Below the pieces are notes generated by a model that saw only the letters and a program-made list of their open reading frames with translations, ran no database searches and was not told the DNA's origin. From Vibrio tapetis subsp. tapetis (GTDB lineage Bacteria > Pseudomonadota > Gammaproteobacteria > Enterobacterales > Vibrionaceae): a DNA stretch of 64,000 bases. The DNA lies in NCBI RefSeq assembly GCF_900233005.1, contig NZ_LT960612.1:992001-1056000 (forward strand). The letters are read 5' to 3'. The translations under genes were made by a program, and so were the position numbers. Below, piece after piece: positions 9,415 to 18,171 of this stretch; within the stretch, counting starts at the first letter, position 1; each line of letters starts with the position of its first letter.

Positions 9415-9921
9415 TTAACCGATAACCCAATCGGTAAGTTCTTCTTTAGCTGGCATTTTTTTATCAATTTGTCTACCCGTAGCGCAGTGGTAAGCCAAGC
9501 CTGCGAGTTGATTTTTAAACACACTTTTCATCATTGGTCGCATTAAAAATTGCCCCAATAACCAGCCTAACGGTCCAGCTTTTACTTCAAATTCCGTGCT
9601 CATGAATAATTCACTTTGCTTGTCATCGATGGCTGTCACTTTTATTTCAGCTTGCATGCTTTTTAGTGGCAGCGTGTAATCTGAAAGTCGCAGTGCGATC
9701 TTTTCGTTTTGTCGGTATTCGATGATTTCTTCAACGAGGCTAGATCCATCATGAAAGGTGCACTTTCGCTTGGTTCCAAGCCCTGATGTAATGTCGCCAA
9801 TGATAGGAGAAGATTGAATGGTTGCGGCGAAACGCTCGACGCTGCTGAAATCGTCTAGCACCTGCCAAATTTTGTCGGCGGGTAAGTTAACTGTGATGGT
9901 TTTTTCCGTGTAATGTGCCAT
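9415..9921 (-). CDS. SRPBCC-family protein (polyketide cyclase/dehydrase-like)
   Basis: This is a 168-residue soluble protein of the START/SRPBCC fold, which forms a deep hydrophobic ligand pocket. The N-terminus TITVNLPADKIWQVLDDFSSVERF is the standard opening strand and helix. GLGTKRKCTFHDGSSLVEEI matches the central strands, and a long C-terminal helix follows. It lies 33 bp downstream of the TetR gene and is probably co-transcribed with it. A plausible role is binding or modifying the hydrophobic compound that the TetR protein senses, but no substrate can be named. Confidence 0.72.
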   Translation of the reverse strand: MAHYTEKTITVNLPADKIWQVLDDFSSVERFAATIQSSPIIGDITSGLGTKRKCTFHDGSSLVEEIIEYRQNEKIALRLSDYTLPLKSMQAEIKVTAIDDKQSELFMSTEFEVKAGPLGWLLGQFLMRPMMKSVFKNQLAGLAYHCATGRQIDKKMPAKEELTDWVIG

Positions 9922-9954
9922 GTTGATATTCCTTTGTTTATGAGTGATGCGGTG

Positions 9955-10602
9955 TTAGTCGGCGGTTAAGCCTTTGATAATGACCTCAATCGAGCTTGTA
10001 AGATCTCGCTTAAAGTCTGGTCTGAGGGCTTGAAATTCTTCAAGCTGATAAATTTTTAAAAGTGCTTCATTGTGGGAGCCTGCTGCCCAAGAGTTTGCGG
10101 TGTCTGCATAACTCAGAGTTAAGAATTTAAACGCCTTTTCTCCTGCTATTTTTGGGTAGATTCTTGTGATCTCTTCGGCCAGTTGGAAAAGCAGTGCCAT
10201 GGATAATCGCTTAAATTCAAGCAGTTGATCATAGGCGCTGTTTTTTTCAAGTGAGGTGAACATCAAGGGGGTTAGATCTAAAAACCTTGGATGTGCAACC
10301 AGAGTATTAACCCAATGAGATGCGAAAGTTTCTGGCTCTGCATTGGTCGTTAATGTTTTTAAACTTGTCATACAGTCTGTAAACCAATCATTAAAAAGCT
10401 CTGCGAATATGGATAAGAATATTTCGTCTTTCGAGCTGAAATAACGGTACATATTTGATTTCGTGAACCCTGCTTCCGCAGCAATATTATTAAAGCTGAC
10501 GCCGTCATAGCCGTTTTGTTTAAAAAGCGTGAAAGCAGCCTGCGTGATGGCTTCTCGTCTTTGGTGTTTGGTTTCGTCGGTTCTTGCTCTTTGCCAGTTC
10601 AT
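9955..10602 (-). CDS. TetR/AcrR-family regulator
   Basis: This is a TetR-type repressor of about 215 residues. The helix-turn-helix covers residues about 25-65 with NGYDGVSFNNIAAEAGFTKSNMYRYF, and the C-terminal helices form a ligand pocket. The frame is open from 10662, but that start would put coding sequence across a perfect operator-like palindrome. The ATG at 10602 (MNWQRARTDETKHQRR) is therefore chosen. The palindrome overlaps the expected promoter and suggests autorepression together with the downstream SRPBCC gene. Confidence 0.8.
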   Translation of the reverse strand: MNWQRARTDETKHQRREAITQAAFTLFKQNGYDGVSFNNIAAEAGFTKSNMYRYFSSKDEIFLSIFAELFNDWFTDCMTSLKTLTTNAEPETFASHWVNTLVAHPRFLDLTPLMFTSLEKNSAYDQLLEFKRLSMALLFQLAEEITRIYPKIAGEKAFKFLTLSYADTANSWAAGSHNEALLKIYQLEEFQALRPDFKRDLTSSIEVIIKGLTAD

Positions 10603-10619
10603 TATTGTAAGTGTCCAGT

Positions 10620-10646
10620 GGTCTCTTATTGTTAATTTAAGAGACC
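10620..10646. promoter_or_regulatory. Palindromic operator for the TetR regulator
   Basis: GGTCTCTTA (10620-10628) and TAAGAGACC (10638-10646) form a perfect 9-bp inverted repeat with a 9-base spacer, 17 bp upstream of the chosen TetR start. A nested smaller palindrome, GACCGATGGTC, follows at 10643-10653. This is the size and place of a TetR-family autoregulatory operator; binding is inferred. Confidence 0.65.
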
Positions 10647-10854
10647 GATGGTCTTTTGTCAATGATGAATTAGAAATTTAGTGGGTATAAAGTACGCTTG
10701 TTAAAACTAGTTATGTGCCGTAAATTAGAAAAAACAATAATATCTCTATTATTATCAATGTATTAATTGCTCTTGGTTAATGAGGACGAAGGTTCTTGGT
10801 TATTGTTGTTATATGTCTAAAGGAATAAACGACGGTCTATGGTGGAGGGCTAGG

Positions 10855-11637
10855 ATGAACGTAGAATGCATTAATAAAGGGTTGGATCAACACGGATACA
10901 TTGCGAATACTTGCTCTGTCGAGCATATTCAAACCGAATTTAAGGGCGTACTAGGTGCCGTGATCAAGACGTTATTGGCGGAATTTACGGGGGAAATCCA
11001 TAGTATTTATCTGTATGGCAGTATTGCTCGTGGAACGGCGGTAAAAAATCGTTCTGATATGGATATCTCCGTGGTATTTCTTCGCCCGTTGACCGACGAA
11101 AATAAACGAAAGCTTGCTGTGATTTCTGCACGCATTCCAGAGCAATATTCCATCATCACTAAACTCGATTTGGATCCAGGGCATAAAATGGAAGTGCTCC
11201 AGCCCCAAGAGAAGTACCGTTGGCAATTCTGGCTTAAACACTGCTGCTGTTGCATCTGGGGTGACGATTTGTCGAAAGAATTTACACTTCTTAAGCCAAA
11301 CATCAAGATTGCGTTCGCATTGAATTCTGATTTGGAATCATGGGTGAATAGCATCCATTGCGATGCCTTTGAGTCGACGTCCGATCAACGAGGAAAAATC
11401 ATCGCTAAGAAGATCTTGCGAACGGCTTATTACTTGATCGCAGAGCAAGATCGCAGTTGGTATGTTGACTTAAATCAGTGCGGTGAGGTAGCGATACGCT
11501 ATTACCCAGAAAGCGTAGAGCACATTCACCAAGCGTTGGCGCTTTGCCAGTCTGATGAGGCATCGCTTGCCCAAGGGATGGCGTTATATCAAGCATTTGG
11601 CCAAAAGCTGGCTCTGATTATGAAAAATGCTAACTAG
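10855..11637 (+). CDS. Nucleotidyltransferase-domain protein (aminoglycoside adenylyltransferase-like)
   Basis: This protein of about 260 residues has the DNA polymerase-beta-like nucleotidyltransferase signature YLYGSIARGTAVKNRSDMDI near its N-terminus. The GS motif and the D-x-D pair bind nucleotide and metal. A helical C-terminal half follows, as in ANT-type enzymes. The frame is open from 10780, but the ATG at 10855 follows a strong GGAGGGCTAGG ribosome site and is preferred. The domain is found in antibiotic adenylyltransferases and in many proteins of unknown role, so resistance is not claimed. It stands alone, between a TetR operator region and a convergent pseudogene. Confidence 0.65.
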   Translation: MNVECINKGLDQHGYIANTCSVEHIQTEFKGVLGAVIKTLLAEFTGEIHSIYLYGSIARGTAVKNRSDMDISVVFLRPLTDENKRKLAVISARIPEQYSIITKLDLDPGHKMEVLQPQEKYRWQFWLKHCCCCIWGDDLSKEFTLLKPNIKIAFALNSDLESWVNSIHCDAFESTSDQRGKIIAKKILRTAYYLIAEQDRSWYVDLNQCGEVAIRYYPESVEHIHQALALCQSDEASLAQGMALYQAFGQKLALIMKNAN

Positions 11638-11659
11638 CAACTAGCAACTAGCAACTAGT
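11632..11659. repeat. Heptamer tandem repeat at the gene end
   Basis: Four head-to-tail copies of AACTAGC (the last ending T) start inside the stop codon of the nucleotidyltransferase gene. This is a slippage-prone microsatellite just past the stop, with no visible coding effect. Confidence 0.8.
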
Positions 11660-11686
11660 ATTTAGCGGTTAGTAAAAGAGTCGCGG

Positions 11687-11719
11687 CATCAAAGCAGCGT
11701 CGATTGCTGCTGCTTTGAT
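11687..11719. terminator. Terminator-like hairpin between convergent genes
   Basis: ATCAAAGCAGC (11688-11698) can pair with GCTGCTTTGAT (about 11708-11718) around a short loop. It sits between the nucleotidyltransferase gene and the convergent HAD pseudogene and could end both transcripts. T runs are modest. Confidence 0.55.
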
Positions 11720-11756
11720 CTTTGCGCTTTGATTTTGGTGCTCGATGGCAGACTAT

Positions 11757-12555
11757 CTACTCAATTAATGTCTTTATAACCTGAAAAACGCCAGCATCGC
11801 GATTACTTGGAGCACCAAAGCGCGCATGTTGTTTAACGCCTTCGTGTGCGTTTTCCATCGCATAGGAGTGGTAACTCGCTTTTAGCATCTCTACATCATT
11901 GAAGTAATCGCCAAAGCTCATGGTGTGCTCATAATCAAACCCCAACGATGTTTGCAAATGTTTAATGGCTGCCCCTTTTGACGCTTCAGCGTTCATGACA
12001 TCGAGCCAGATCTTGGCGCTGATCACTACTTGATGGATTTGCCCGAATTTTTCATTAATGCTTGGGTGTACGTGTTCAGCTGAACCCTCAAAATGACAAA
12101 TGGCCACTTTAATGAAATCGTCGTCTACCGAGATCAAGTCTTCTACGTATTGGCGGCGGTGGTAATACTTAGATATTTCGGCTAATGCTTGCGGATCTTG
12201 CGTTTCAATGTATGCAGACTTCTTACCACACAAGACAATATGAGCGCCTTTAACGAGTCGGGCTTGTTCGACGATGTCATAAATAGCACTTTTTTCTAGC
12301 TCACAGCTGTACAGTTCTTTACCTTGGTGCATGACTAAGGTGCCGTTATTCTGCAATAAACATCATCTCGTCTTTGAGCGGTGAAAATGTCTCTAGCAAA
12401 CTATGATATTGACGCCCAGAAGCGGCGGCGAAGATGATGCCTTGTTGCTTCAGTTTTGGGTAAATCTCGAAGAATTCAGGGTTGAGTTGGCTGTGTTCGT
12501 CTAATAATGTGCCATCCATGTCGGCGGCAATGAACTTGATGGTGTGTTGCGACAT
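11757..12555 (-). pseudogene. Cof-type HAD-IIB phosphatase split by a one-base insertion
   Basis: Two overlapping reverse frames together make one HAD phosphatase of about 267 residues. The first (12555 to 12346) has the nucleophile motif AADMDGTLLDE and ends MMFIAE-stop. The second continues immediately with NGTLVMHQGKELY and holds the final HAD motif MSFGDYFNDVEML. The expected join is MMFIAENGTL. On the reverse strand GCAGAATAACGGC carries one extra base, at about 12347-12350, which creates a TAA. The family hydrolyses small phosphate esters, such as sugar phosphates or pyridoxal phosphate. Either the gene is freshly broken or the base is a sequencing error, since the rest of both halves is intact. 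Confidence 0.8.
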
Positions 12556-12801
12556 TTAATCACTCTCTAAACAAAGGCCATTCCATTGTTTGAATAGCCA
12601 GCAGCAAAGATCACATAGTAACGACACTGACAAAAATTGCCATCATCAAGAATTCACGCCAAGCAGAGCACTTGTCGCTAGAAGAAAGTAAAAGGGTAAG
12701 TTTAGGCTGGGGGTTAAGTCGTGCAAAGCGCTACTTTATGCCCAGTGACCTATAGAGTAAATTAAAGAAGTAACTCAACAAACCGTTCAAAAGGAAAAAA
12801 G

Positions 12802-13119
12802 ATGATTTTTACTACGACAGAAAATATTCCAAATCGTGAAATTGAAGCAATTCTCGGTGTGGTCACCGGAAATGTAGTTCAATCAAAGCATGTTGGTCGA
12901 GACATTATGGCTGGTTTGAAAAGTATCGTAGGTGGTGAATTAAAAGGGTATACGGAAATGCTTGGAGAGGCGAGGGATACTGCTATTCAACGACTTGTAT
13001 CTGACGCTACCGATTTGGGAGCCGACGCGATAGTGGGTATTCGGTTTTCAACGAGTGCAATAACGGATGGTTCATCAGAAATCATGGCTTTCGGAACTGC
13101 GGTAAAATTACGAACTTAA
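12802..13119 (+). CDS. YbjQ/UPF0145-family protein
   Basis: This small 105-residue protein matches the YbjQ family over its full length. It shows the ILGVVTGNVVQSKHVGRDIM opening, the central GGELKGYTEM and the C-terminal LGADAIVGIRFSTSAI. These proteins form compact pentamer-like assemblies and have sometimes been called heavy-metal-binding, but their function is not established. A clear ribosome site (AAAAGGAAAAAAG) precedes the start. The gene stands alone. Confidence 0.85.
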   Translation: MIFTTTENIPNREIEAILGVVTGNVVQSKHVGRDIMAGLKSIVGGELKGYTEMLGEARDTAIQRLVSDATDLGADAIVGIRFSTSAITDGSSEIMAFGTAVKLRT

Positions 13120-13167
13120 TGTAAACATCCCTTTCGTAGTGACACTCAATTTCTCAATTTGCCAAAA

Positions 13168-13198
13168 GAAACAGGCACCGATTTAAGATGCCTGTTTT
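13168..13198. terminator. Terminator shared by the YbjQ and aldehyde dehydrogenase genes
   Basis: AAACAGGCA (13169-13177) and TGCCTGTTT (13189-13197) form a 9-bp stem, with T-rich flanks on both strands. It lies between two convergent genes. Confidence 0.75.
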
Positions 13199-13228
13199 GA
13201 TTTGCGTTGCCTATCTAGTTTATCTTTA

Positions 13229-14749
13229 CTAGAAGAAGCCTAGCGGGTTGACGTCGTAGCTGATTAATAGGTTTTTAGTATTTTGATAATGATCTAACAT
13301 CATTTTGTGGGTTTCTCGGCCGATACCTGATTTTTTGTACCCGCCAAATGCGGCGTGTGCAGGGTAGGCGTGGTAACAGTTTATCCAGATTCGGCCCGCT
13401 TCAATATTGCGGCCCATACGATAAGCAAGGTTAGCATCTCGAGTCCACAGCCCTGCGCCTAATCCGTATTCGGTATCATTGGCAATGGCGAGCGCTTCTG
13501 CTTCATCTTTAAAAGTAGTGACGGCGATAACGGGGCCAAAAATTTCTTCTTGGAAAACGCGCATCTTGTTGTTGCCTTCAAGCACGGTTGGTTGAATGTA
13601 GAAACCACTGCCAAGCTCTTCAGGTTGTTGTGCAACTTCACCACCAGTCAGTACTTTTGCTCCTTCTTTACGTCCGATTTCTAGGTAGCTTAAGATCTTA
13701 TCAAACTGCTCTTTAGAAGCTTGAGCCCCAACTTGGGTTTCAGTATCTAACGGGTTACCTTGTTTGATGGTTTGCGCACGTTCTATGACCTTAGCGATAA
13801 ACTTATCGTAAATGGACTCATGAACCAAAACGCGAGATGGGCAAGTGCATACCTCTCCTTGGTTAAAGAATGCCAGTAACATGCCTTCAATACATTTACT
13901 CAGGTATTCGTCTTCATGATCAAATACGTCTGGGAAGTAGATGTTTGGTGATTTACCACCAAGTTCAACGGTAGATGGAATTAAACTTTCTGCCGCGCAT
14001 TTCAGGATGTGGTGACCAATCTCAGTCGAACCCGTAAAGGCCAGTTTAGCAATACGGTTGCTGGTGGCGAGAGCTTGGCCAGCTTCACTACCAAAACCAT
14101 TGACCACATTGAGTACGCCTGCAGGAATCAGATCGCCGATTTTTTCCATTAGAACTAAAATAGAGACAGGCGTTTGCTCAGCAGGTTTCAGAACAACACA
14201 GCAGCCAGCGGCAAGCGCCGGAGCGAGTTTCCATGCGGCCATGAGCATAGGGAAGTTCCATGGAATAATTTGCCCGACCACGCCAACGGGTTCAGGGAAG
14301 TGATAGCTTGCGGTATTTACGTCTAGCTCTGCTGCGCTGCCCTCTTGGGCACGAATACAACCTGCGAAATAACGGAAGTGATCAACGACTAGAGGTAAGT
14401 CAGCGGCCAGTGTTTCTCTTACTGGTTTCCCGTTTTCCCATGTTTCTGCTACGGCGAGCTCTTCTAGGTTTTCTTCAATACGGTCGGCAATTTTTAACAA
14501 GATGTTAGAGCGCTCAGTCACGCTGGTTGCGGCCCAACTAGCGCGAACGGCATGAGCTGCGTCTAATGCCAGTTCAATATCAGCTTCAGTTGAGCGCGCA
14601 ACTTGGCAAAATGCTTCGCCATTAACCGGAGAGCTATTGCTAAAGTATTCTCCACCGCTTGGTTTTACCCATTCCCCACCAATGTAGTTATCGTAGTGAG
14701 ATTTGAAATTAATCACGGCGTTGTCTTTACCTGGTTGCGCATAAATCAT
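13229..14749 (-). CDS. NAD-dependent aldehyde dehydrogenase (AldB/ExaC type)
   Basis: This 506-residue enzyme oxidises aldehydes, typically acetaldehyde, to carboxylic acids with NAD(P). The cofactor loop reads [28 protein letters not shown] follows, the general base lies in VELGGKSPN, and the catalytic cysteine is C301 in [11 protein letters not shown]. The length and the GEVCTCPSR form fit the AldB/ExaC group linked to alcohol and acetoin use. The start has a good ribosome site. It diverges from a sigma-54 activator, and a -24/-12 promoter is placed at 14888-14902, so expression is probably switched on by that activator in response to an alcohol, aldehyde or acetoin. Confidence 0.88.
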   Translation of the reverse strand: MIYAQPGKDNAVINFKSHYDNYIGGEWVKPSGGEYFSNSSPVNGEAFCQVARSTEADIELALDAAHAVRASWAATSVTERSNILLKIADRIEENLEELAVAETWENGKPVRETLAADLPLVVDHFRYFAGCIRAQEGSAAELDVNTASYHFPEPVGVVGQIIPWNFPMLMAAWKLAPALAAGCCVVLKPAEQTPVSILVLMEKIGDLIPAGVLNVVNGFGSEAGQALATSNRIAKLAFTGSTEIGHHILKCAAESLIPSTVELGGKSPNIYFPDVFDHEDEYLSKCIEGMLLAFFNQGEVCTCPSRVLVHESIYDKFIAKVIERAQTIKQGNPLDTETQVGAQASKEQFDKILSYLEIGRKEGAKVLTGGEVAQQPEELGSGFYIQPTVLEGNNKMRVFQEEIFGPVIAVTTFKDEAEALAIANDTEYGLGAGLWTRDANLAYRMGRNIEAGRIWINCYHAYPAHAAFGGYKKSGIGRETHKMMLDHYQNTKNLLISYDVNPLGFF

Positions 14750-14887
14750 GTTGAATTCCTTCCTTTTTTGAATCCCAAGCTCATTGGTATCAGAGTGATC
14801 CCCTGAACGAGTCGTTGTTATCGAATATGTTTAAGTAATTTGTTTAAAACGCACATAACGTCTTGTTCCAAAGACATAGGGAATAAC

Positions 14888-14902
14888 GCAAGTCACAGGC
14901 CA
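14888..14902 (-). promoter_or_regulatory. Sigma-54 (-24/-12) promoter of the aldehyde dehydrogenase gene
   Basis: Read on the reverse strand the bases are TGGCCTGTGACTTGC, matching TGGC-N8-TTGC with GG and GC in the -24/-12 register. It lies about 139 bp before the dehydrogenase start, with a sigma-54 activator gene next door. This is the best match in the intergenic region; transcription from it is inferred. Confidence 0.6.
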
Positions 14903-15004
14903 AGATGAAAAGATTGATGTTAATAAAATGTAAATATATGATTACAAAATGGTAAGTTTTGTCAGAGGCTGATGGCGACTAGCAGTACTTGTTGTTCATC
15001 CATG

Positions 15005-15033
15005 TTCAAGTGTTCCAAAGTGGCACACTTGAA
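15005..15033. promoter_or_regulatory. Inverted repeat, likely enhancer site for the sigma-54 activator
   Basis: TTCAAGTGT (15005-15013) and ACACTTGAA (15025-15033) form a perfect 9-bp inverted repeat with an 11-base spacer. It lies about 103 bp upstream of the -24/-12 promoter and 21 bp before the activator gene. That spacing suits an upstream activating sequence that could also autoregulate the activator. Confidence 0.55.
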
Positions 15034-15054
15034 CTGTGACAATATGGAGCAGTT

Positions 15055-16848
15055 ATGCAATTACGAAACGTGCAATCTAACAACTGGCTAACGACATCTT
15101 GGGATCGAAGCAGCGAGGCTGGGCTAAAGCGTCGTTGCTTGCCTGAAGACATTCGCCTGTCTTCATCACTTCTGAAACAGAGGTGTTATCAGTCGACCAA
15201 CCTCATTAAAGCGGTTGAGCACTTAGCTTTACCTCTGTTTAATCAAATGTTTGCTAGAACCGATAGCCGTTTGATCTTAACGGATATAGAAGGGGTGATC
15301 CTGGCGAGTTGGGGGCAAGAGACCTTTCGCGAAAAACTGACGGCTATTGCGCTCAGTACCGGTTCTTGCTGGCAAGAGCAACTCAAAGGAACCAATGCAA
15401 TTGGAACCGCCATAGTAGAAGCTAAGCCTGTGAGTATATTGGGCGAACAGCATTTCATACATCAGCATCGTTTTATCAGTTGCTCTGCGAGCCCGATCTT
15501 TGATCATCAAGGGCACATGTTAGGTGTGTTGGATGTGACGAGTGAGCAGTTAGAACATGAACTGTCCGTTCAAGTTCTGGTACAAAATATGGTTCAGCTT
15601 ATTGAAAATCAGTTACTTAACTACATTCCTAACGGTTCTATTCGAGTTGATCTTGCTTGCGAGAAATCATTATTGAACAGTGGATGGCAAGGCACATTGA
15701 TTGCCGATGAATCAGGTCAAATATTGGCGCAGAACCGAGTCGCGTGTCAGCTACTGGAGCAGTCCTCAGTATTAGGTGTCTCCATTGATGAATTATTTAA
15801 AAACAGAAGAGTGGACACCCCCTTTGTGTTTGAAAAGAAAGTTCTTGGGGCGACACACGTGACGAAAAAGCGGACATTGCAAACCAGTTGCGATTTGCAT
15901 TTTGGAGACGCCCAAATAGAACAGTCGTGGCAACAAGCAAACCGAGTGATTGATAAAGGAGTAAGCTTATTGATCCTCGGTGAAACAGGGGTTGGAAAAG
16001 GCGAGTTCGTAAAAGCACTGCACAAGCAAAGCCTGAGAAAATCATCGCCATTGGTTGCGGTTAATTGCGGGTCGTTGCCTAAAGATCTGATTGAGACCGA
16101 ACTGTTTGGCTATGCGCCAGGCGCATTTACGGGCGCAAATGCAAAAGGCTACCAAGGAAAGATCCGCCAAGCCGATAAAGGGATTCTGTTTTTAGATGAA
16201 ATAGCAGACATGCCGCTCGACGCCCAATGCCGTTTGCTGCATGTACTGCAAGACAAAGTTGTCGCGCCGGTGGGGTCGAATCAAACCTTTACCGTAGATT
16301 GTCAAATCATTGCGGCTACGCATAAAAATTTACCTGAATTGGTTAAACAAGGTGCGTTTAGGGAAGATCTTTACTATCGCTTAAACGGTTTGATTTTTAC
16401 TTTACCAAGCTTAAACCAGAGGCAAGATAAGCGGGCACTAATTGAAGCTATTCACAAAAAACATCAGCAGCAACAACAAAGAATATCCCCAAGCTTAATG
16501 AAAAAACTTGAGCAATATTCATGGCCGGGCAACGTTCGAGAACTCGACAACGTAATTAAGGTCGCGAGTTTACTGTCTTCCGACGAATCGGTTCTGATGT
16601 TTGAACATATCCCTACTCATCTTGCTGAGGATATTTTAGGAGAGCCAGGCCTTAACCCTGCAAAAGAGCCTTCTACTGGCGCTGCACATACCGATGAAGT
16701 GAACTTAAAAACCACAGTGGAAGAAAACGTATTGCAAACCTATCTCGCAAATAAGAGAAATATCAGTAAGACGTCACGCATATTAGGTATTAGCCGTAAC
16801 ACGTTATACAGAAAGCTAAGATCGATTGGCGGGATCTTATCTGAATAA
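15055..16848 (+). CDS. AcoR-like sigma-54-dependent transcriptional activator
   Basis: This 597-residue bacterial enhancer-binding protein has an N-terminal GAF-type sensor region (residues about 60-200). The AAA+ domain follows with Walker A GETGVGKGE at 309 and the sigma-54 contact loop GAFTGA at 356-361. LFLDEIADM is Walker B. The C-terminal Fis-type helix-turn-helix is SKTSRILGISRNTLYRKL. No response-regulator receiver is present, so it senses a ligand directly, as AcoR does for acetoin or acetaldehyde. It diverges from the aldehyde dehydrogenase gene, which has a matching -24/-12 promoter. The ligand is inferred from this pairing only. Confidence 0.85.
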   Translation: MQLRNVQSNNWLTTSWDRSSEAGLKRRCLPEDIRLSSSLLKQRCYQSTNLIKAVEHLALPLFNQMFARTDSRLILTDIEGVILASWGQETFREKLTAIALSTGSCWQEQLKGTNAIGTAIVEAKPVSILGEQHFIHQHRFISCSASPIFDHQGHMLGVLDVTSEQLEHELSVQVLVQNMVQLIENQLLNYIPNGSIRVDLACEKSLLNSGWQGTLIADESGQILAQNRVACQLLEQSSVLGVSIDELFKNRRVDTPFVFEKKVLGATHVTKKRTLQTSCDLHFGDAQIEQSWQQANRVIDKGVSLLILGETGVGKGEFVKALHKQSLRKSSPLVAVNCGSLPKDLIETELFGYAPGAFTGANAKGYQGKIRQADKGILFLDEIADMPLDAQCRLLHVLQDKVVAPVGSNQTFTVDCQIIAATHKNLPELVKQGAFREDLYYRLNGLIFTLPSLNQRQDKRALIEAIHKKHQQQQQRISPSLMKKLEQYSWPGNVRELDNVIKVASLLSSDESVLMFEHIPTHLAEDILGEPGLNPAKEPSTGAAHTDEVNLKTTVEENVLQTYLANKRNISKTSRILGISRNTLYRKLRSIGGILSE

Positions 16849-16852
16849 CTGA

Positions 16853-17593
16853 TTATAAAAATGGATTACTCAGCTTAATAACGCTTCTTTGGTTCAAACC
16901 TAGCCTTTCTATACATTCGCCGTAGTGAGCATCAAAAGTGGCTTGTATATGTTGTTCGGTGCAACGACGTTTAAGCTCTTTCGCCAATGCAGGATTGGCA
17001 GGATTAACGTAATAAACGAGTGGCATTGGGTACTGCAGCATGACGTTAGGCGCAATCACGATATCGGGATACTGCGCAGAAAATTGAGAAAGAATAGATT
17101 CGATTTCATTTGCGCCGAGAGAGATATAATCACACCGACCTTCAGATAAGTGACACATCATACTCGCCAGATCGCCTTGTTCTAGTACATTACAACCATT
17201 ATGGCGAAATAGGTCTGCATCTGCCCATGTAGCCGGAACACCTGAGCATAGTTGGGTAAATTGTTCTCGCGTGATTAATGGGTTTATTAGTGCGTTCTGC
17301 TTCTTTGATATGAGCAATAACCGTTTTCCAAGCAAACCTTGAGCAAGCGGTTGCTCAATTTTAATCACGTTACGATGTTCAAATTTGGGATTGCCAGCAA
17401 CGGTGACAAAGACATCAACGCCTGTTGTGAAGATCTTACTTTCATCTTCAGCTATTGGGTAATCCGTGGTGTCGTTAATCAGGGCTACCCCTTTATCGAA
17501 TAATGAACAAGTAAGATCCCATTCATAGGCTTGTCGAGCTTCCGATTTGTTGCCATTCCAAAAGTGTACCGTGTCCACTGCGTTATCCTGCAT
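16853..17593 (-). CDS. Signal-less solute-binding-like protein, beta-glucan regulon member
   Basis: This protein of about 246 residues resembles a type 2 periplasmic-binding fold, with MCHLSEGRCDYISLGANEIE and YPMPLVYYVNPANPALAKEL as in family 3 binding proteins. I see no signal peptide at the ATG at 17593 or at the TTG nine bases upstream, so it is probably cytoplasmic. Its promoter carries one copy of the GAAAGCGCTTTC operator shared with the ABC transporter and porin genes, so it belongs to the same regulon. It may bind a sugar or act as a sensor, but no function is established. The fold call is by motif and spacing and is moderate. Confidence 0.5.
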   Translation of the reverse strand: MQDNAVDTVHFWNGNKSEARQAYEWDLTCSLFDKGVALINDTTDYPIAEDESKIFTTGVDVFVTVAGNPKFEHRNVIKIEQPLAQGLLGKRLLLISKKQNALINPLITREQFTQLCSGVPATWADADLFRHNGCNVLEQGDLASMMCHLSEGRCDYISLGANEIESILSQFSAQYPDIVIAPNVMLQYPMPLVYYVNPANPALAKELKRRCTEQHIQATFDAHYGECIERLGLNQRSVIKLSNPFL

Positions 17594-17634
17594 AAAAATC
17601 AACCTAATCAGGGTGTCACGAAGTGAATCTCAAT

Positions 17635-17646
17635 GAAAGCGCTTTC
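17635..17646. promoter_or_regulatory. LacI-family operator, site 1
   Basis: GAAAGCGCTTTC is a perfect 12-bp palindrome and the shared core of five strong sites in the window. It lies 42 bp upstream of the start of the signal-less solute-binding-like gene. The even-length centre with CG in the middle is typical of LacI-family repressors. Confidence 0.75.
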
Positions 17647-18097
17647 TATGTATTCCAGTAAATTACGTGGTGATTGTTCGATTTTGATAAATGAATCTGT
17701 TTATTTACTTAATAAACAATAGGTTAATTATAATGATGTGTTTTTGTCTATATAGGATAGATAAATTGTTTGCTCCGTATTACGATGGAATTACTGGCTA
17801 ACATTCTGTTATCTAGTGCTATTTTTGACTGGTGAGACGATTGGCTTAGAGTGGTATTTCGCTAATATGAATTGCCGTTGTGACTCGCATCATAGTTTGC
17901 GTAATCGTTTAACTAGAGCTAAGTCATTGATATATATTGAGTCAGTCAATTCGTCTTTTAGCTGATGCAGCTGTTTAACTTACTGAAAATTAAAGATAAG
18001 TATCTAAATTACCCTAATGTTATAGGAACTTGTGATCATCGTATGACTTTTAGATAAACCGCCTTGTCGGACCTGGATTCCTTACATATTATCCCAA

Positions 18098-18115
18098 AAA
18101 GAAAGCGCTTTCTTT
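18098..18115. promoter_or_regulatory. LacI-family operator, site 2
   Basis: AAAGAAAGCGCTTTCTTT is a perfect 18-bp palindrome, 56 bp before the chosen start of the ABC binding protein. It is probably the main repression site for the transporter operon. Confidence 0.8.
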
Positions 18116-18171
18116 CTAAAATTGCTGCCGGAAGAGAGCGCTTATTTCAATCGCTGATTAAGGACAATATG

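Larger units (their letters stand above)
17594..18171. promoter_or_regulatory. Divergent promoter region of the beta-glucan transporter locus
   Basis: This 578-bp gene-free region lies between the signal-less binding protein and the ABC transporter. It holds operators at 17635-17646 and 18098-18115, plus a weaker match AAGAGAGCGCTTATTT at 18132-18147 close to the transporter start. The middle is AT-rich and shows nothing else I can support. An upstream in-frame TTG at 18064 would place operators inside the gene and is rejected. Confidence 0.6.

Noticed and set aside
9330..9524. 64-codon reverse frame overlapping the SRPBCC gene end
   Set aside because: It overlaps a better supported gene and shows no protein-like features.
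12340..12356. Programmed frameshifting as the reason for the split HAD gene
   Set aside because: There is no slippery heptamer, pseudoknot or internal Shine-Dalgarno; a simple one-base insertion explains it.
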